Shown here one piece after another: positions 47,567 to 58,205 of a stretch of DNA of 64,000 bases. Both the position numbers and the translations under genes were made by a program. The DNA lies in the NCBI GenBank assembly GCA_963682175.1, contig OY821789.1, forward strand, positions 6,572,001 through 6,636,000, in the 5' to 3' direction. A model generated the notes under the pieces. The model made no database searches and had not been told where the DNA came from. It was given only the letters and a program-made list of their open reading frames with translations. Each line of letters opens with the position of its first letter. Position 1 is the first letter of the stretch. This DNA comes from Triglochin maritima (Eukaryota; Streptophyta; Magnoliopsida; Alismatales; Juncaginaceae).

Positions 47567-49177
47567 AAAGGCGGGTAATCGGCGGGAATCCACCGTCGCA
47601 TCGAGAGCACTCACCCGACCCAGCAGTGACCCGATCGTCTCTCTGGTTCGTCTCGAACGTCAGGCTGGGATCTCTTCCGATACTCGATATCTCCGGCGGA
47701 ATTCCCCCGATCAATTTGTTGTTCGCCAAATTCAACCAAAGCAAACTCCGGCAGTTTCCGATCTCTGCCGGAATCTCTCCGACCAAAGAATTGTTCGCGA
47801 GCATTAGCCAAAGTAGAGAAGTGAGATTCCCAACCGTTGCCGGAATCTTTCCGGTTAGTTGATTGTACGAGAGATACAACGCCTGGAGGCTAGCCATGCT
47901 CCCGAATTCAGCGGGAATATCGCCGGAGAACCGGTTGAAGGCGAGTATCAAGTACTTTAACCTTGGCATCGCCACAACTCCGATGGGTAGACGTCCGGTG
48001 AAGTTGTTGTAACTCAGGTCCAGTCTCTCAACCATCGGAAGTGTCAGAATTCCGGAAGAAACGATCCCTCCGGTGTACGAATTCCCGTGGAGGACTAGGA
48101 ATTTCACCTCCGTGAACCGTCTGAAAACCGGCTGAACATCGCCGGAGAAGTTGTTCTTGCTGAGGTCAAGGAAGACAAGATTGGTGCAGTTAAGGAGCTC
48201 AACCGGTACGTCACGGTCGAACCGGTTGCTCCCCAAAAACAATCCTTCAAGCTTCCGTAACGTTCCGATCCTCGCCGGAATCCTACCGGAAAACTGATTT
48301 CCCCAGAGATTTAAAGAGGTTAAGTTCCCACAATTCGACACACTCTCCTGCAATTCTCCGGTTAAATCGTTTTTCGACACGTCGAACACTCCCAGTCGGC
48401 AGCCTTCTCTAAACGTGCCCGGCCACAACCGCCCCGACAGATAATTCTCCGAAGCAGAGAACTCCCGGAACCTCGATACGCCTGACCGAATAGTACCGTT
48501 GAATCCGTTCGCGCTTACATCAACAAACTCAATTTTCGGGCAATTCACCAAAAAGTCGATCACATCTCATGTGAAGTTATTCATAGAGACGTTAAGAGTG
48601 ACCAAATTGTTACAAATCCCCGGGAAGTTCACTCCTATTCCGCCCGAAAACCGGTTAACCGTGACATCGAGAACCTCCAACCGGGTAAGCCCCGGGAGCC
48701 TCATGTCCCCGGAGATTATATTATGCGACAAATTGAGATACCTCAAGTTCTTGCATTGGTTGAGATCGGAGGGGAGAGAGCCATGTATGGTGTTACGGGA
48801 GAGGTCAAGGTGGGAAAGCAGGGAGAGGCCGGAGAAGTTCCCAAAAAACTCGCAGGAAACGTAGGAATCATGGAGGTCGATACCGGTCACCCGACCACCA
48901 CGGCAGGTGATCCCGGTCCACTTGCACGGGCTCGGTTCGGATTCATTCCATTGCTCATAATCGCCCCGGTTGACACGGTTGTTCTTCAACAAATACGCTT
49001 TGAGGCTCACTAGAACTTCCTTGTCCACCTCTAGACTTGCTCCAATAACTAATTCAAAACATCAAATTATGACACAAATCATAACAACATGAAAGCGAAT
49101 AAATTTTAAATACCTGTGGAGAGGAGTAGGATTGTGAAGCATGTTAGATTGGGGTGTGTGCTTTCAAGGAGTGACAT

Positions 49178-49562
49178 GACTCACTTATCATGTTATGGAC
49201 TCTATCTATGTATGAGGGAGCTAAAGAGGTGGTGTTGGCTTGGTGTTTGTTTGTGTTTCTCTTTCGGATTATTTCACACGGCATGTGGTTTTTGTCTTGT
49301 CTTGTCTTGTCTTGTTCTCTGGTCTTTCTTTCTCTCTTTTTTTTTCTTTTTGTTCTCTGGTCTTGTTATTGTTGTCCGGTCGTGTTGCACCAAAGAAAAG
49401 GTCGAATGGGAAAAGTAGAGGAAAAGATGGATTTTTTTTAATGAACTTTAGTTTGCTAAAGTAGGTTGTGGTTGTTCTTTTGGATTGTTTTGAGGGGTAT
49501 TAATTTGTATAGTTAACCCTTACAAAATATATGTTATGTTACATTTTTTAATAAGTAGTAAG
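49178..49562. other. Upstream region of the pseudogene
   Basis: Pyrimidine-rich sequence with a CTTGT pentamer repeat near 49297-49318, and nothing else recognisable. It lies between the former promoter of the NILR1-like gene and a MULE. Confidence 0.45.
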
Positions 49563-49725
49563 GTTAATTTTGGGAACTACAATTCGTCGTCGGAAAACTA
49601 CTTAAATCGCCCCAAAAAAGACATTTTTGCCCTTAACAAATCAATTAATACTGATTTCGTCTCGTGTCTTTAAACAAGGTGTTTGACTCAGTTTTACTTA
49701 CATTCCTAGTACCAACACCACGAAA

Positions 49726-51713
49726 ATGTCTGGCGAAGCACCTGAATCCGGCAAGGTAACGGGGCGGAATTTTTTTTCCGACTCGGACGTCTGGATAAGC
49801 CGCCTCCACATAGGTGGAGGCGGTTTAGCCCGACGCCTCCACGTATGTGGAGGCGTGTTAGTCAGACACCTCCACAAAGGTGGAAGCGTCTGTCTAACAC
49901 GTCTCCACGTATGTGGAGGCGTCTTAGACAGACGCCTGTTTTTTTATTTTTTATTTTCTGTTTAATTCAATTTTTTCAGGTTCTGTTGCAAGATTTCAGT
50001 GGTGATGGAGTAGATTACAGTGAGCTTTTTGAATGTAAACAAATATTTACAAAAATCGAGGAAGCTTGTAAATAGGCGAAACAAGTTGCACTCGGAGCCA
50101 GATTTTTTTTGGTTATATCATCATGCAAACCAAAAGCAGATAATCAGATAGATTATTACCTCAGATGCGATCGCAGACGTGAGATGAGTTCTCGTGATAC
50201 GAGTATTGCACTGCGAAAGAATACGAAAAGAAAAGGTTGCGGTTGTCGATTTTTGGTAAAAGTGGTGGAGCGACGAGATCGTGATGAATGTGTTATTGTT
50301 TCTAGTAGCATCTATGGGCAGCACAACCACTCATTGACAGTTTATTCAGAGGGTCACCGACAGGTCAGCGGACTTAGTGCTGTGGCAAAGGAAATTGTTC
50401 GTGATATGACAGAGGCACAAGCAAGACCCCGTAACATTTTGTTGGCGGTAAAGAAGAAATTTTCGGACGATAATTTGAATCAAAGGCGCATTTACAACTT
50501 CAGAGAGTACATGAGGAGGACGAAATCTGAAGACAGGAATCCCGCGCAGCAGTTTCTCAGGGAGGCAGTGCAGCATAAGTATTTGCATTGGATTGTGGCA
50601 GATGAAGAAACTAATGTCTTGAGTCACGTATTTTTGGCACATCCGAATTCAGTTCAGTTGTTGCGTACATACCCATTCGTAATCTGTATGGATTCGACGT
50701 ATAAGACAAACAAATACAAGATGCCTTTGTTTGAGATGATTGGGGTTACTCCAACAAACATGAATTTCCTCGTCGGATATGCGATTTTGCAGGATGAGAC
50801 CGAGTCTAGTTACCGGTGAGTGTTGGAGATGTTGCGAGATATGTTATTGGATATTGTTAGCCCGACAGCAATAATTACGGACCGGGAGATGGGTCTGATG
50901 CGACCAGTGGCAGAGGTTTTTCTTGAGTCGGCTCATTTACTATGCACCTGGCATATCAACAAAGACGTGTATAACTACGCATACCACGTATTCGGCAAGG
51001 AGAAGCAGCTTGCAGAGAGTTTTAGGCGTGGAAGGTGGAGGAGAGTCATGCTTTCTGATTCACAGACGGATTATGATAGAACAGTCCGTAATCTGAAAGA
51101 TTCTTACAGTTCCTGGTCAGTGCTGACGAAGTATGTGGAAGACACGTGGTTGGTGCATAAGGAAAAATTTGTGTTGAATTGGACGAATCAAGTTTTTCAT
51201 TTCGGCAACACTACGAATTGCAAGGTGGAAAGTGCACATTCGGCTCTGAAAGAGTGGATCACTGCATCGACTGCCGCTCTCGACACTCTTTTCGACCGCG
51301 TGAACTCGTCTATTGAAATGCAGCTGACTAATATTCGGAACTTTCTTGAAGATTCGAGACGTCGAAATTTGGCACATTACATAGGTCCTCTGTTTCAGCA
51401 TATAAATGGCCGAGTTTCGCATCACTGCTTGTCGTTAATGACTCAGGAGTTGAAGAGAATGCAGGACTTAAGTGATGAAATTGAATATCGTTGTGGGTGT
51501 GCTTTCCTGACAACACATGAGATTCCTTGTGCATATACCATGTACGAGTGTTTGGCGTCAGGTGATGGAATTTATTTAGAGCAGATTCATCCATTCTGGA
51601 AAACACTTGTTATCAAAGAAGGAGTCCAAGGGGGAGGCAGTTCCGGCGGCCGCCCTCTCGTTGGGTCGGGCGGTTCCCGCGGACGCCCGACCCAAAAATG
51701 CTTTTTTTATTAA
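49726..51713 (+). pseudogene. MULE/FAR1-type transposase with in-frame stops
   Basis: Exon 1 is MSGEAPESGK (49726-49755) with donor GTAACG. The intron ends TTTTTTCAG at ~49979 and exon 2 starts VLLQDFSGDG in phase 0. A FAR1-like zinc/WRKY-GCM1 segment follows (CRFLVKV; IYGQHNHSLTV), then the MULE transposase core (FVICMDSTYKTNKY; AIITDREMGLM; HLLCTWHINKDV), then a SWIM-type zinc finger region (YRCGCAFLTTHEIPCAY). These are the DDE motifs and SWIM finger of MULE transposases. Two stops interrupt an otherwise open frame: TAG at 50072-50074 (EACK*AKQV) and TGA at 50817-50819 (SSYR*VLEM). Both stand where relatives usually have Trp, so both can be G-to-A changes of TGG. The frame ends at 51713 in G+C-rich hairpin sequence. 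Confidence 0.88.
49785..49938 (+). repeat. G+C-rich palindrome array in the MULE transposase intron
   Basis: Repeated units of GCCTCCAC...GTGGAGGC form hairpins with a 4-6-base centre (for example CGCCTCCACATAGGTGGAGG), linked by TTAGCCCGAC, TTAGTCAGAC and similar. There are about four hairpins in 150 bp. The same type of array lies at the same place in two other copies (52392-52580; 58868-59085, inverted). Confidence 0.92.
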
Positions 51714-51953
51714 AAAATTAATTGAAATAAACAAGGTAATTTACCAGATGTGAGTAGTCCGGGGTGTCCGCTGGCTCTTTCCCTGGCCTCCGAGACATTC
51801 TATTTGGTGAATAAAAGTGTGATATGAAGAGAAAGTTGTGTTAAAAGAGTGAAATGAGGAGTTATACTAGTAGAAAGGGTAGAGGGGCAAAATGGTAATC
51901 TTACGGGCGATTTAAGTAGTTTTACGACGACGAATAGCAATTCAGTTAATTTT

Positions 51954-52180
51954 AATCACCAAAGTAGGTTGTGAATTCTAATTTTACCAATTACTGTTCT
52001 TATAGGATGAGAATTGAACTAGCTTCTCGCCCTTACTCTACTTTAAATAATTGGGATACACAACGGATTGACTTATGTTATTTGTATAATTGCTTTCATA
52101 AATTGATGCAAGTGACTTAAGAATTATGTGTTTTATGTTAAATCTTCAAATCGTTTTTATTCCTCACGACCATTATTAAT
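51954..52180. other. Spacer between the MULE and the MULE/PIF chimera
   Basis: AT-rich non-coding sequence with no feature I can name. Confidence 0.4.
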
Positions 52181-52725
52181 GGGAACTACTATTCGTCGCC
52201 GGAAAATTGCTTAAATCGCCCCAAAAATTACCTTTTTGCCCTTAACAAATCAATTAATACACATTTCGTCTCGTGTCTTTAAACAAGGTATTTGACTCAG
52301 TTTTACTCACATTCCTAGTACCAACACCACGAAAATGTCTGGCGAAATACCTGAATCTCGCTAGGTAACGGAGGCGAATTCTTTTTTTGACTCGGGCGTC
52401 TGGCTAAGACGCCTCCACCTTGGTGGAGGCGTCTGGATACGACGCCTACACCATGGTGGAGGCGTCTTAGCGAGGCGCCTCCACGAACGTGGAGGCGTCT
52501 GGCTAAGACGCCTCCACATAGGTGGAGGCGTGATAGCCACACGCTTCCACGTTGGTGGAGGCGTGTTAGTCAGATGCCCGTATTTTTTAATAATAAAATA
52601 TAAATAAATTCTTAAAATTATACGGTGTGTTATCTCAAATTATTTGAGGTTCTGTTGCAAGATTTTTGGTGGTAACGGGGTCAAATTACACTGAGTTTTT
52701 TTTGCAAGTGATTAATATTCAAAAA
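52181..52725 (+). mobile_element. Left end of a second MULE of the same family
   Basis: Begins GGGAACTACTATTCGTCGCC and follows the MULE at 49572 through the first-exon ATG (MSGE..., 52335), the donor GTAACG and the acceptor before GTTCTGTTGCAAGATTT (~52650). Exon 1 has a stop (SR* at ~52362). Homology stops near 52725, where a PIF/Harbinger transposase begins. No MULE right end is found. Confidence 0.82.
52392..52580 (+). repeat. G+C-rich palindrome array in the second MULE
   Basis: Five hairpin units such as GACGCCTCCACC TTGG TGGAGGCGTC and CGCCTACACCATGGTGGAGG, joined by TGGCTAAGAC or TTAGCGAGGC linkers, within the transposase intron as in the copy at 49785. Confidence 0.92.
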
Positions 52726-53776
52726 AGACTGCATGGACAATATCAAGGTCGAAGCGGAAAACCGACACTTGTTCTGGAAGCTGTTGCATCTTACGACCTT
52801 TGGATTTGGCATTCATTTTTTGGGATCCCAGGATCGTGTAACGATCTCAATGTCCTCCAACGCTCTCCAGTTTTCGATCACATTCTGGAGGGCCACGCAC
52901 CACCTGTGAGATACGAAGTGAATGATAACTCGTATGATATGGGTTATTATCTTACAGATGGTATTTATCCAAAATGGGCAGCATTTATGCAATCAATCAT
53001 CCTTCCTCAAACACCTAAAGATAAATTATTTGCCCAATTTCAAGAGGCAACAAGGAAAGATGTGGAACGTGCATTTGGAGTGCTTCAGGCAAGATTCGTC
53101 ATCGTGAAAAAACCGTCGTTAGCATGGACTCCAGACATTCTCGGTAAAATTATGGTTGCATGCATAATCATGCACAACATGATCGTGGAGGACGAACGCG
53201 ACTCTTATGAACAGTTGGTGGATATAAACGAATTTATACATGAGCGCCCTCAAGAAATCGGTGAAAGTTCAAACCCGTCGGGTCTCCAGTATTCCACTGA
53301 GTGTATCGTGGATATTAACAAATATCTGCGTAACAGAGATCGAGTTCGCAACGCTCAAAAACATATGGCATTGCGAGCCGATTTGATCGAGAATATATGG
53401 CGACGTTTTGGACGGAATGAGAATTAATTATGTTTGTAATATGTATTGTAATATTTTATCTTTGAATTATTATAATATGTAATTGTCGAATTTTAATAAA
53501 ATCTAATTATTATGTGGTGTTCGTAATTATTGTTAGTTAATTAGATTAAGTTATTATAAAAATAATAAATTTAATAGTTTGTGAATTATTATGTTGATAT
53601 AGAAAATGAGGTAAAAAGAAATGATGTGGAGGAGAGAGAGTGTTGAAAGTGGGGTTGGGGTTAAGAAGAGAAAAATGGGTTGGGTTGGGTTGTGGGTTGC
53701 ATAGTGTTTTTTGCTGACGTGGCAAAGAAAGAAAGCTGAGGTGTAAAGATATTTAGGGTTGGGATTAAAGATGGCC
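52726..53776 (+). mobile_element. 5'-truncated PIF/Harbinger element fused to the MULE end
   Basis: Holds the C-terminal two thirds of a PIF transposase and a right end with TGATGTGGAGGAGAGAGAGT, then TGCTGACGTGGC and GGGATTAAAGATGGCC, followed by a TTA (53777-53779), as in PIF elements. The left inverted end and the 5' transposase part are gone. Confidence 0.75.
52730..53427 (+). pseudogene. PIF/Harbinger transposase, N-terminus missing
   Basis: The frame reads LHGQYQGRSGKPTLVLEAVA, then SYDLWIWHSFFGIPGSCNDL, YYLTDGIYPKWAAF, and ATRKDVERAFGVLQARFVIV, ending IENIWRRFGRNEN. These are the middle and late catalytic blocks (DDE family, HARBI1/ALP1-like). The first catalytic Asp region is absent because the MULE junction lies just upstream. 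What remains is open without stops; an in-frame ATG at 52666 lies in MULE sequence. Confidence 0.85.
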
Positions 53777-53779
53777 TTA

Positions 53780-54124
53780 GAACACTACTATAAACTTCTG
53801 TATTAGCCCATATAGGGAAACAATCAGGCTTGTATCTTTTATTTTCTCTGTTGTCGCTCACAGCAAAGAAATTTTTATTAATCACATCAACTGCTTATCA
53901 AAAAACATTATAATTTAAAAAGTGGGATAATGGAGATAGAAAACGTGGGATAATTTAAAAAGTGGTATAATCAAAGTGGTACATAGAAAAACTGTCTCAT
54001 CCATGATTTTGTTGTCTGACAAAGTTGAGGCATACTATATATTCACCAGGAGTAACTGATAATGGATATTAAACATAACGGACTTTTTAAATTTTTGTTT
54101 GGATAATTTTGTTTCAATCGTACT
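53780..54124. other. Spacer
   Basis: AT-rich non-coding sequence with nothing recognisable. Confidence 0.4.
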
Positions 54125-54135
54125 TTAAAAATAAG

Positions 54136-54653
54136 TTTAATTACAGTTTGACTCATGAACTATGTTCTAATTTTATTTTATTTTTTGAACTTTAAAAGAC
54201 GACAATTACATCTTTATACTTTCATTTTGTAACATGTTGTTCCCTCCCCGCTTGAACGTTAAGAATTTGTTATTTTAACATATATTCATTTTTTGCATTA
54301 TTTGCCTAAAACACTTACGATCCTAATTTTATATTAAATTTCAGATCAAATTGGAAGTTTGATTTGGTTAAAATTTGAGTTGAATTTGTAGTCATTTGAC
54401 ATAAATTTGAACCGGATATGACATCCAATTTGATTCAAAATTAAACATAAAAATATGATTACGAGTGTATTAGTTATACAATGCAAAAAATTGAGAAATA
54501 TATAGAGAATATATGAAAAATAATATATTCTTCAAATTCAGATGGAAAAAGTGTTACCGAACGAAAGTATAATGAGATAATTGTCGTCATTTAAAGTTCA
54601 TGATGCCAAAGTAAATCAGGTCATGATTTAGGATATCAAATTGTAATTAACCC
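54136..54653. mobile_element. Foldback MITE, diverged relative of the one at 21980
   Basis: The left TTTAATTACAGTTTGACTCA and the right GATATCAAATTGTAATTAACCC are mirror images, and internal pieces recur as in the MITE at 21980 (GTTAACACA-like and GAGTGTATTAG blocks). A perfect 11-bp duplication TTAAAAATAAG flanks it (54125-54135, 54654-54664). Confidence 0.85.
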
Positions 54654-54664
54654 TTAAAAATAAG

Positions 54665-55225
54665 TTACATTTATTCCTACCTCTTAATTCAATATGATGT
54701 TCAACTTCCCTCCACTCTTCTATGTCAAGGGAGATGTCCTAGAAATATAGGAACGCTTGCGTTGACTTCATTTGAACTTTTTTCGTAGAAATTTATTACA
54801 CTTTACTAACACTTCCATGGTGAATGGTAATGGTTCATGTTAGAGTTCAGATCGGTCTTTAAAGAAATTTAAAAAATATGTTCCAAATGCACCCACATTT
54901 TAACCCGAAATGATATACTTTGGTTGTTGCTAATTACAGCGACACATCTCCATCTAGTCATCTACGCATGCACGTTAGCTCACTCAAGGGCATATACAAC
55001 GTAGACATAAATAAGATAGTAATGCAATGCTTTCGGAAGAATAGATAATCAATACGCACGTCAAATAGTTTAGGAGTTTATAATACTCCACGCCAATGCA
55101 GTTTTAGATGTCTGTTGAAGATTTTGGTTAATAAAAGTATACAAATAGTGCATGCCTAACGTGTCCCCACCCTTTGAACTTTGTACATATTTTGCAAACT
55201 TTTTACATATATGTAGTTTATATAA
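54665..55225. other. Intergenic stretch
   Basis: No gene or repeat that I can name. Confidence 0.4.
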
Positions 55226-55554
55226 GGGTTATTTGTTTGGATGTCAATAAGAAACAACTAAATTAACTTTATGCCACCTGATTTTGACTATTTGGCCTAA
55301 TGTCATAGAAAAATCAAATTATTTAACTTAATTTGGTTTATTCAAGGTAATTCCATAAAAAAATCATTAAATATTAATATATTTAAACGACGTTAACTGA
55401 AAAGTTAACGGTTTACTGACATAAAGATAATATTTTATTTTCCTATGGTATTAAAATAAATAATTTGATTTTCTATGACATTAGGCTAAATAGTCAAAAC
55501 CAGATGACATAAAGTCAATTTAGTTATTTATTGGTAACACCCAAGCAAATAACC
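55226..55554. mobile_element. Foldback MITE of a second type
   Basis: The left GGGTTATTTGTTTGGATGTC...CTATTTGGCCTAATGTCATA is mirrored by the right TATGACATTAGGCTAAATAG...GCAAATAACC over ~110 bp per arm. A target duplication is not clear (TTTATATAA left, TTTGGTATAA right). Confidence 0.75.
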
Positions 55555-56618
55555 TTTGGTATAATCTTCCTACCACAGTGCAGTTGGCTGCAGTTCTCTT
55601 TCCAGAAAGCAATCTAACTGCTAGTGCACATTTCTTAATATCAATCAACATTTCCATCTCTAACTACCAAGTACCAAAGCTTCAAGTCAAACTCTAATGT
55701 ACGTCGAAGTTGCGTTTAGACTTTAGATGCGTTATATATAAATTCTATACGGATTTCAAAATTGAAAGATTTATAATTCTAATAATCAGAAAGTAGATCC
55801 GACCCAACTTGGCCGGTATGCACCCCTAATGTTTAGCATTCTTCACCTTCATTGTCAAACAAATGTGGATGGATCATATTTATAAATTGACTTCTGGCTG
55901 ATTTCTTCGTGGGTGACAACTTCCTAAGAAAGCGATCCTAAAGATAAATTGGGAGCTGAATTTTTAATCGATTTTGATTGCAGAAAATTAAATCTTTTAA
56001 ATGTAGAATATTTCTCAAAATACTTACATTGCCCTAACATTATAACTGAAAATCAATTCTCATATAACTAGTTGGATGTCAGTCATGTCCAAATATAATC
56101 AATGTTGATTATCCAACACATACTAAGTTGAATGTCCAAATTTCAATAGGATCCTAAGATTTTGGGTGTTGGTGAGCAGTGAGCTACAAGCTAATTTCAC
56201 TATAGACAAGGTTTTAAGATGGAGAACCAATCCAACTACAATTTTTTAATGGACCAACGATCACTTCAAGTTTCATATTTATCGTACCTTCAAATCTTCA
56301 ATCAATCTTATATTTTCTTTATTGAAGTTGAAAAGTCACACAAGAAACTTTCACGATCCAAACTTTCCATATCCGGTACAAAATTACAACATAAACCCTC
56401 AAAGTGTCCCTCTCTACAACCCACCACTCTTTTTCTAATGATGAAAACACTGTTGAAAGTGAAATCCAAAATCATCTACCAACGTTGAACGAAAACAACA
56501 ATAATTTGAAAACTGTATCAAGACTAATGATGGGATAAGGAAGGACTCCAACCTAATCAGTAATCACATATTATATCTTGGTGTGGCTTGTTTGGTCCAA
56601 GCAAAGACAAAAGTCTTA
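55555..56618. other. Intergenic stretch
   Basis: An 89-codon open frame at 56219 lacks any conserved feature and is not called. Nothing else is seen. Confidence 0.4.
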
Positions 56619-56623
56619 GAAAG

Positions 56624-57430
56624 TGTTGGAATTGGTTTATAATTGCTTAATACAGGAATTCTGGGAGAATCGATCGACCGAAACTTAAGTGTCTGGTTGA
56701 CCGAATTACTCCAGGAGTCACGGGGCTTGGAACAGATTAAGGATCGGTCGACCGGTTCTGGGAATTCGGTCGACCGAAAAACGCCAAGAGATTTGGGGCT
56801 CAGGATTGATCAAGATTCAGTCGACCGGTGTTGGGCACGCGGCCGACCGAAAAGAGACAGTAGCTGCGAGATGAAAATCAGCATGCAGATCGGTCGACCG
56901 GTGTTGGACATGCGGTCGACCGAAAACGTCCAGGAGCTTCAGGCGCTATTCAGCAGCACGGAACGGTCGACCGTTTTCAGGCAGTTATGCACGATCTGAA
57001 TTATTCTCTGTACGAATTTAGCTCATTATAAATAGGATTTTCGCCATAATCTTGTAACATAACATACAATATTTATTCCCTTGAGAGAGATTAGGCTAGA
57101 GAGAGATCTAGAGTGCTTTGAGAGACATATTACTTCCGATCGTTTGTAATCTCGGAGACTTCTCTTTTTGGAGAAGAGCTTCAAGGAAAGAAAACTCGCA
57201 GGAGACCCCCCCAAGGACGTAGGCATCTTGCCGAACCTTGTAAAATCACGTGTGTCGTGGTTTGATTCAGGTGTGTTGTGTGATTACTTGCTATTTCATC
57301 TTATTTGTGTTTACTTGTTGCATTACGATTGGGAGATGGTCAGAAGTTAATTCCGTAATCAATATTCTATATATTTCGTGGTACGTGTAATCGGTGTCGT
57401 GTTAGTGCATTATAGATCCCCCTACCAACA
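56624..57430 (+). mobile_element. Solo LTR B (807 bp) with GTCGAC-motif cluster
   Basis: Begins TGTTGGAATTGG and ends CCTACCAACA, with a perfect duplication GAAAG (56619-56623, 57431-57435). A TATA box (TTATAAATAGG) lies at ~57025. Upstream, at 56665-56970, are nine CGGTCGACCG motifs or variants (CGATCGACCG, CGGCCGACCG, GGTTGACCG). The LTR body does not resemble solo LTR A or the chromovirus LTRs outside these motifs. Confidence 0.92.
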
Positions 57431-57435
57431 GAAAG

Positions 57436-57945
57436 ATGATTAGATGTGGTGTCATTTTTCAATGATCGGAAAGTTTTGGGTTGGTCAACAACATTCACCA
57501 TATAAAAGGCAGTTGAGTGGAAGTTAGATAGTGGGATTGGAATATTGGGTTCCACTTGAATGGACAATATTCGGTTGGGAAATTAGGAAAACAAGTTTCA
57601 TGCCACCAGACCAGACGTGTTTTTTTGACGGAAAATAACGCGTCTTGACTCAAAGGTTGCAAATATATGTATCTTTATGCAAGTCGTCATTTGAAATATA
57701 TTTCAAAATCCCAATAAACATCCAAATTGTTATACATTCCTTTCATATCAACATTATTTTAATGAATAATCATTTTGAACAAAAAGCAACTGTAAGAATA
57801 TTATTGGTAAGTTGTCACGCAGTTGAATACTCATGCAGACGATATCCATACGCAACAAGAGTTTTTAAGGGATATTTCGCCAAAAAAACAATAAAATATT
57901 CAGGTTGATGGCCCTCCGTGGGGGAGCTTGTGCACGTGAGGCCAT
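57436..57945. other. Spacer
   Basis: Non-coding, with nothing recognisable. Confidence 0.4.
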
Positions 57946-58205
57946 AAAAACATCTGAATTGCTAAACATCGTCCCAAAAGTACTTAAATCGTCCCTTGAA
58001 ATTACCATTTTATCATTCTCTCATTTCTACTGCTATAACGCGACATTTTACCCTCCTATCACACATCTATCTTCATCTTTCTCTTATAATCATAAAAAAT
58101 AATATTTTGGAGGTCAGTAATGAGCCAACGGACGCCCCAGTATACTCGAATCTGGTAAAATATCTAACATCTTTTTAATAAAAATAATAAAAAATAATAA
58201 AAAAT

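Larger units (their letters stand above)
43214..49177 (-). pseudogene. NILR1-like LRR receptor kinase pseudogene
   Basis: The order of pieces matches Arabidopsis At1g74360 (NILR1, a membrane receptor kinase in nematode immunity). A signal-peptide exon (49177-49114, MSLLESTHPNLTCFTILLLS) is followed from 49048 by LRR units, the island SGEC...RKSCRSTWDSLLKGRG, further LRRs, a membrane segment (IVAFFVFLGLCVAFFVSGVL) and the kinase start IGTGGYGTVYKG with VAVKRL. After a 1.77-kb intron, 43760-43214 supplies HRDVKASNVLL, DFG and the rest. Defects: an in-frame TGA at ~48564 after VSMNNFT; a one-base frameshift near 47600 (the next frame reads WIPADYPPF); an 878-bp solo LTR in the coding sequence; and no usable donor after ITDTTN at ~45545. 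The remaining kinase motifs are intact, so decay is fairly recent. Confidence 0.88.
49572..51944 (+). mobile_element. MULE with degenerate transposase
   Basis: A perfect 9-bp duplication GTTAATTTT (49563-49571, 51945-51953) borders inverted ends: left GGGAACTACAATTCGTCGTC and ...AAAACTACTTAAATCGCC; reversed right TGAATTGCTATTCGTCGTCG and TAAAACTACTTAAATCGCCC. The 9-bp duplication, long ends and internal MULE/FAR1-type transposase identify a Mutator-like element. A hairpin array occupies the transposase's first intron, and a G+C-rich segment with GGGTCGGGCGG...GACGCCCGACCC lies at 51635-51695. Confidence 0.93.

Noticed and set aside
56219..56488. 89-codon plus-strand frame
   Set aside because: No conserved feature, AT-rich, no splice or promoter context.
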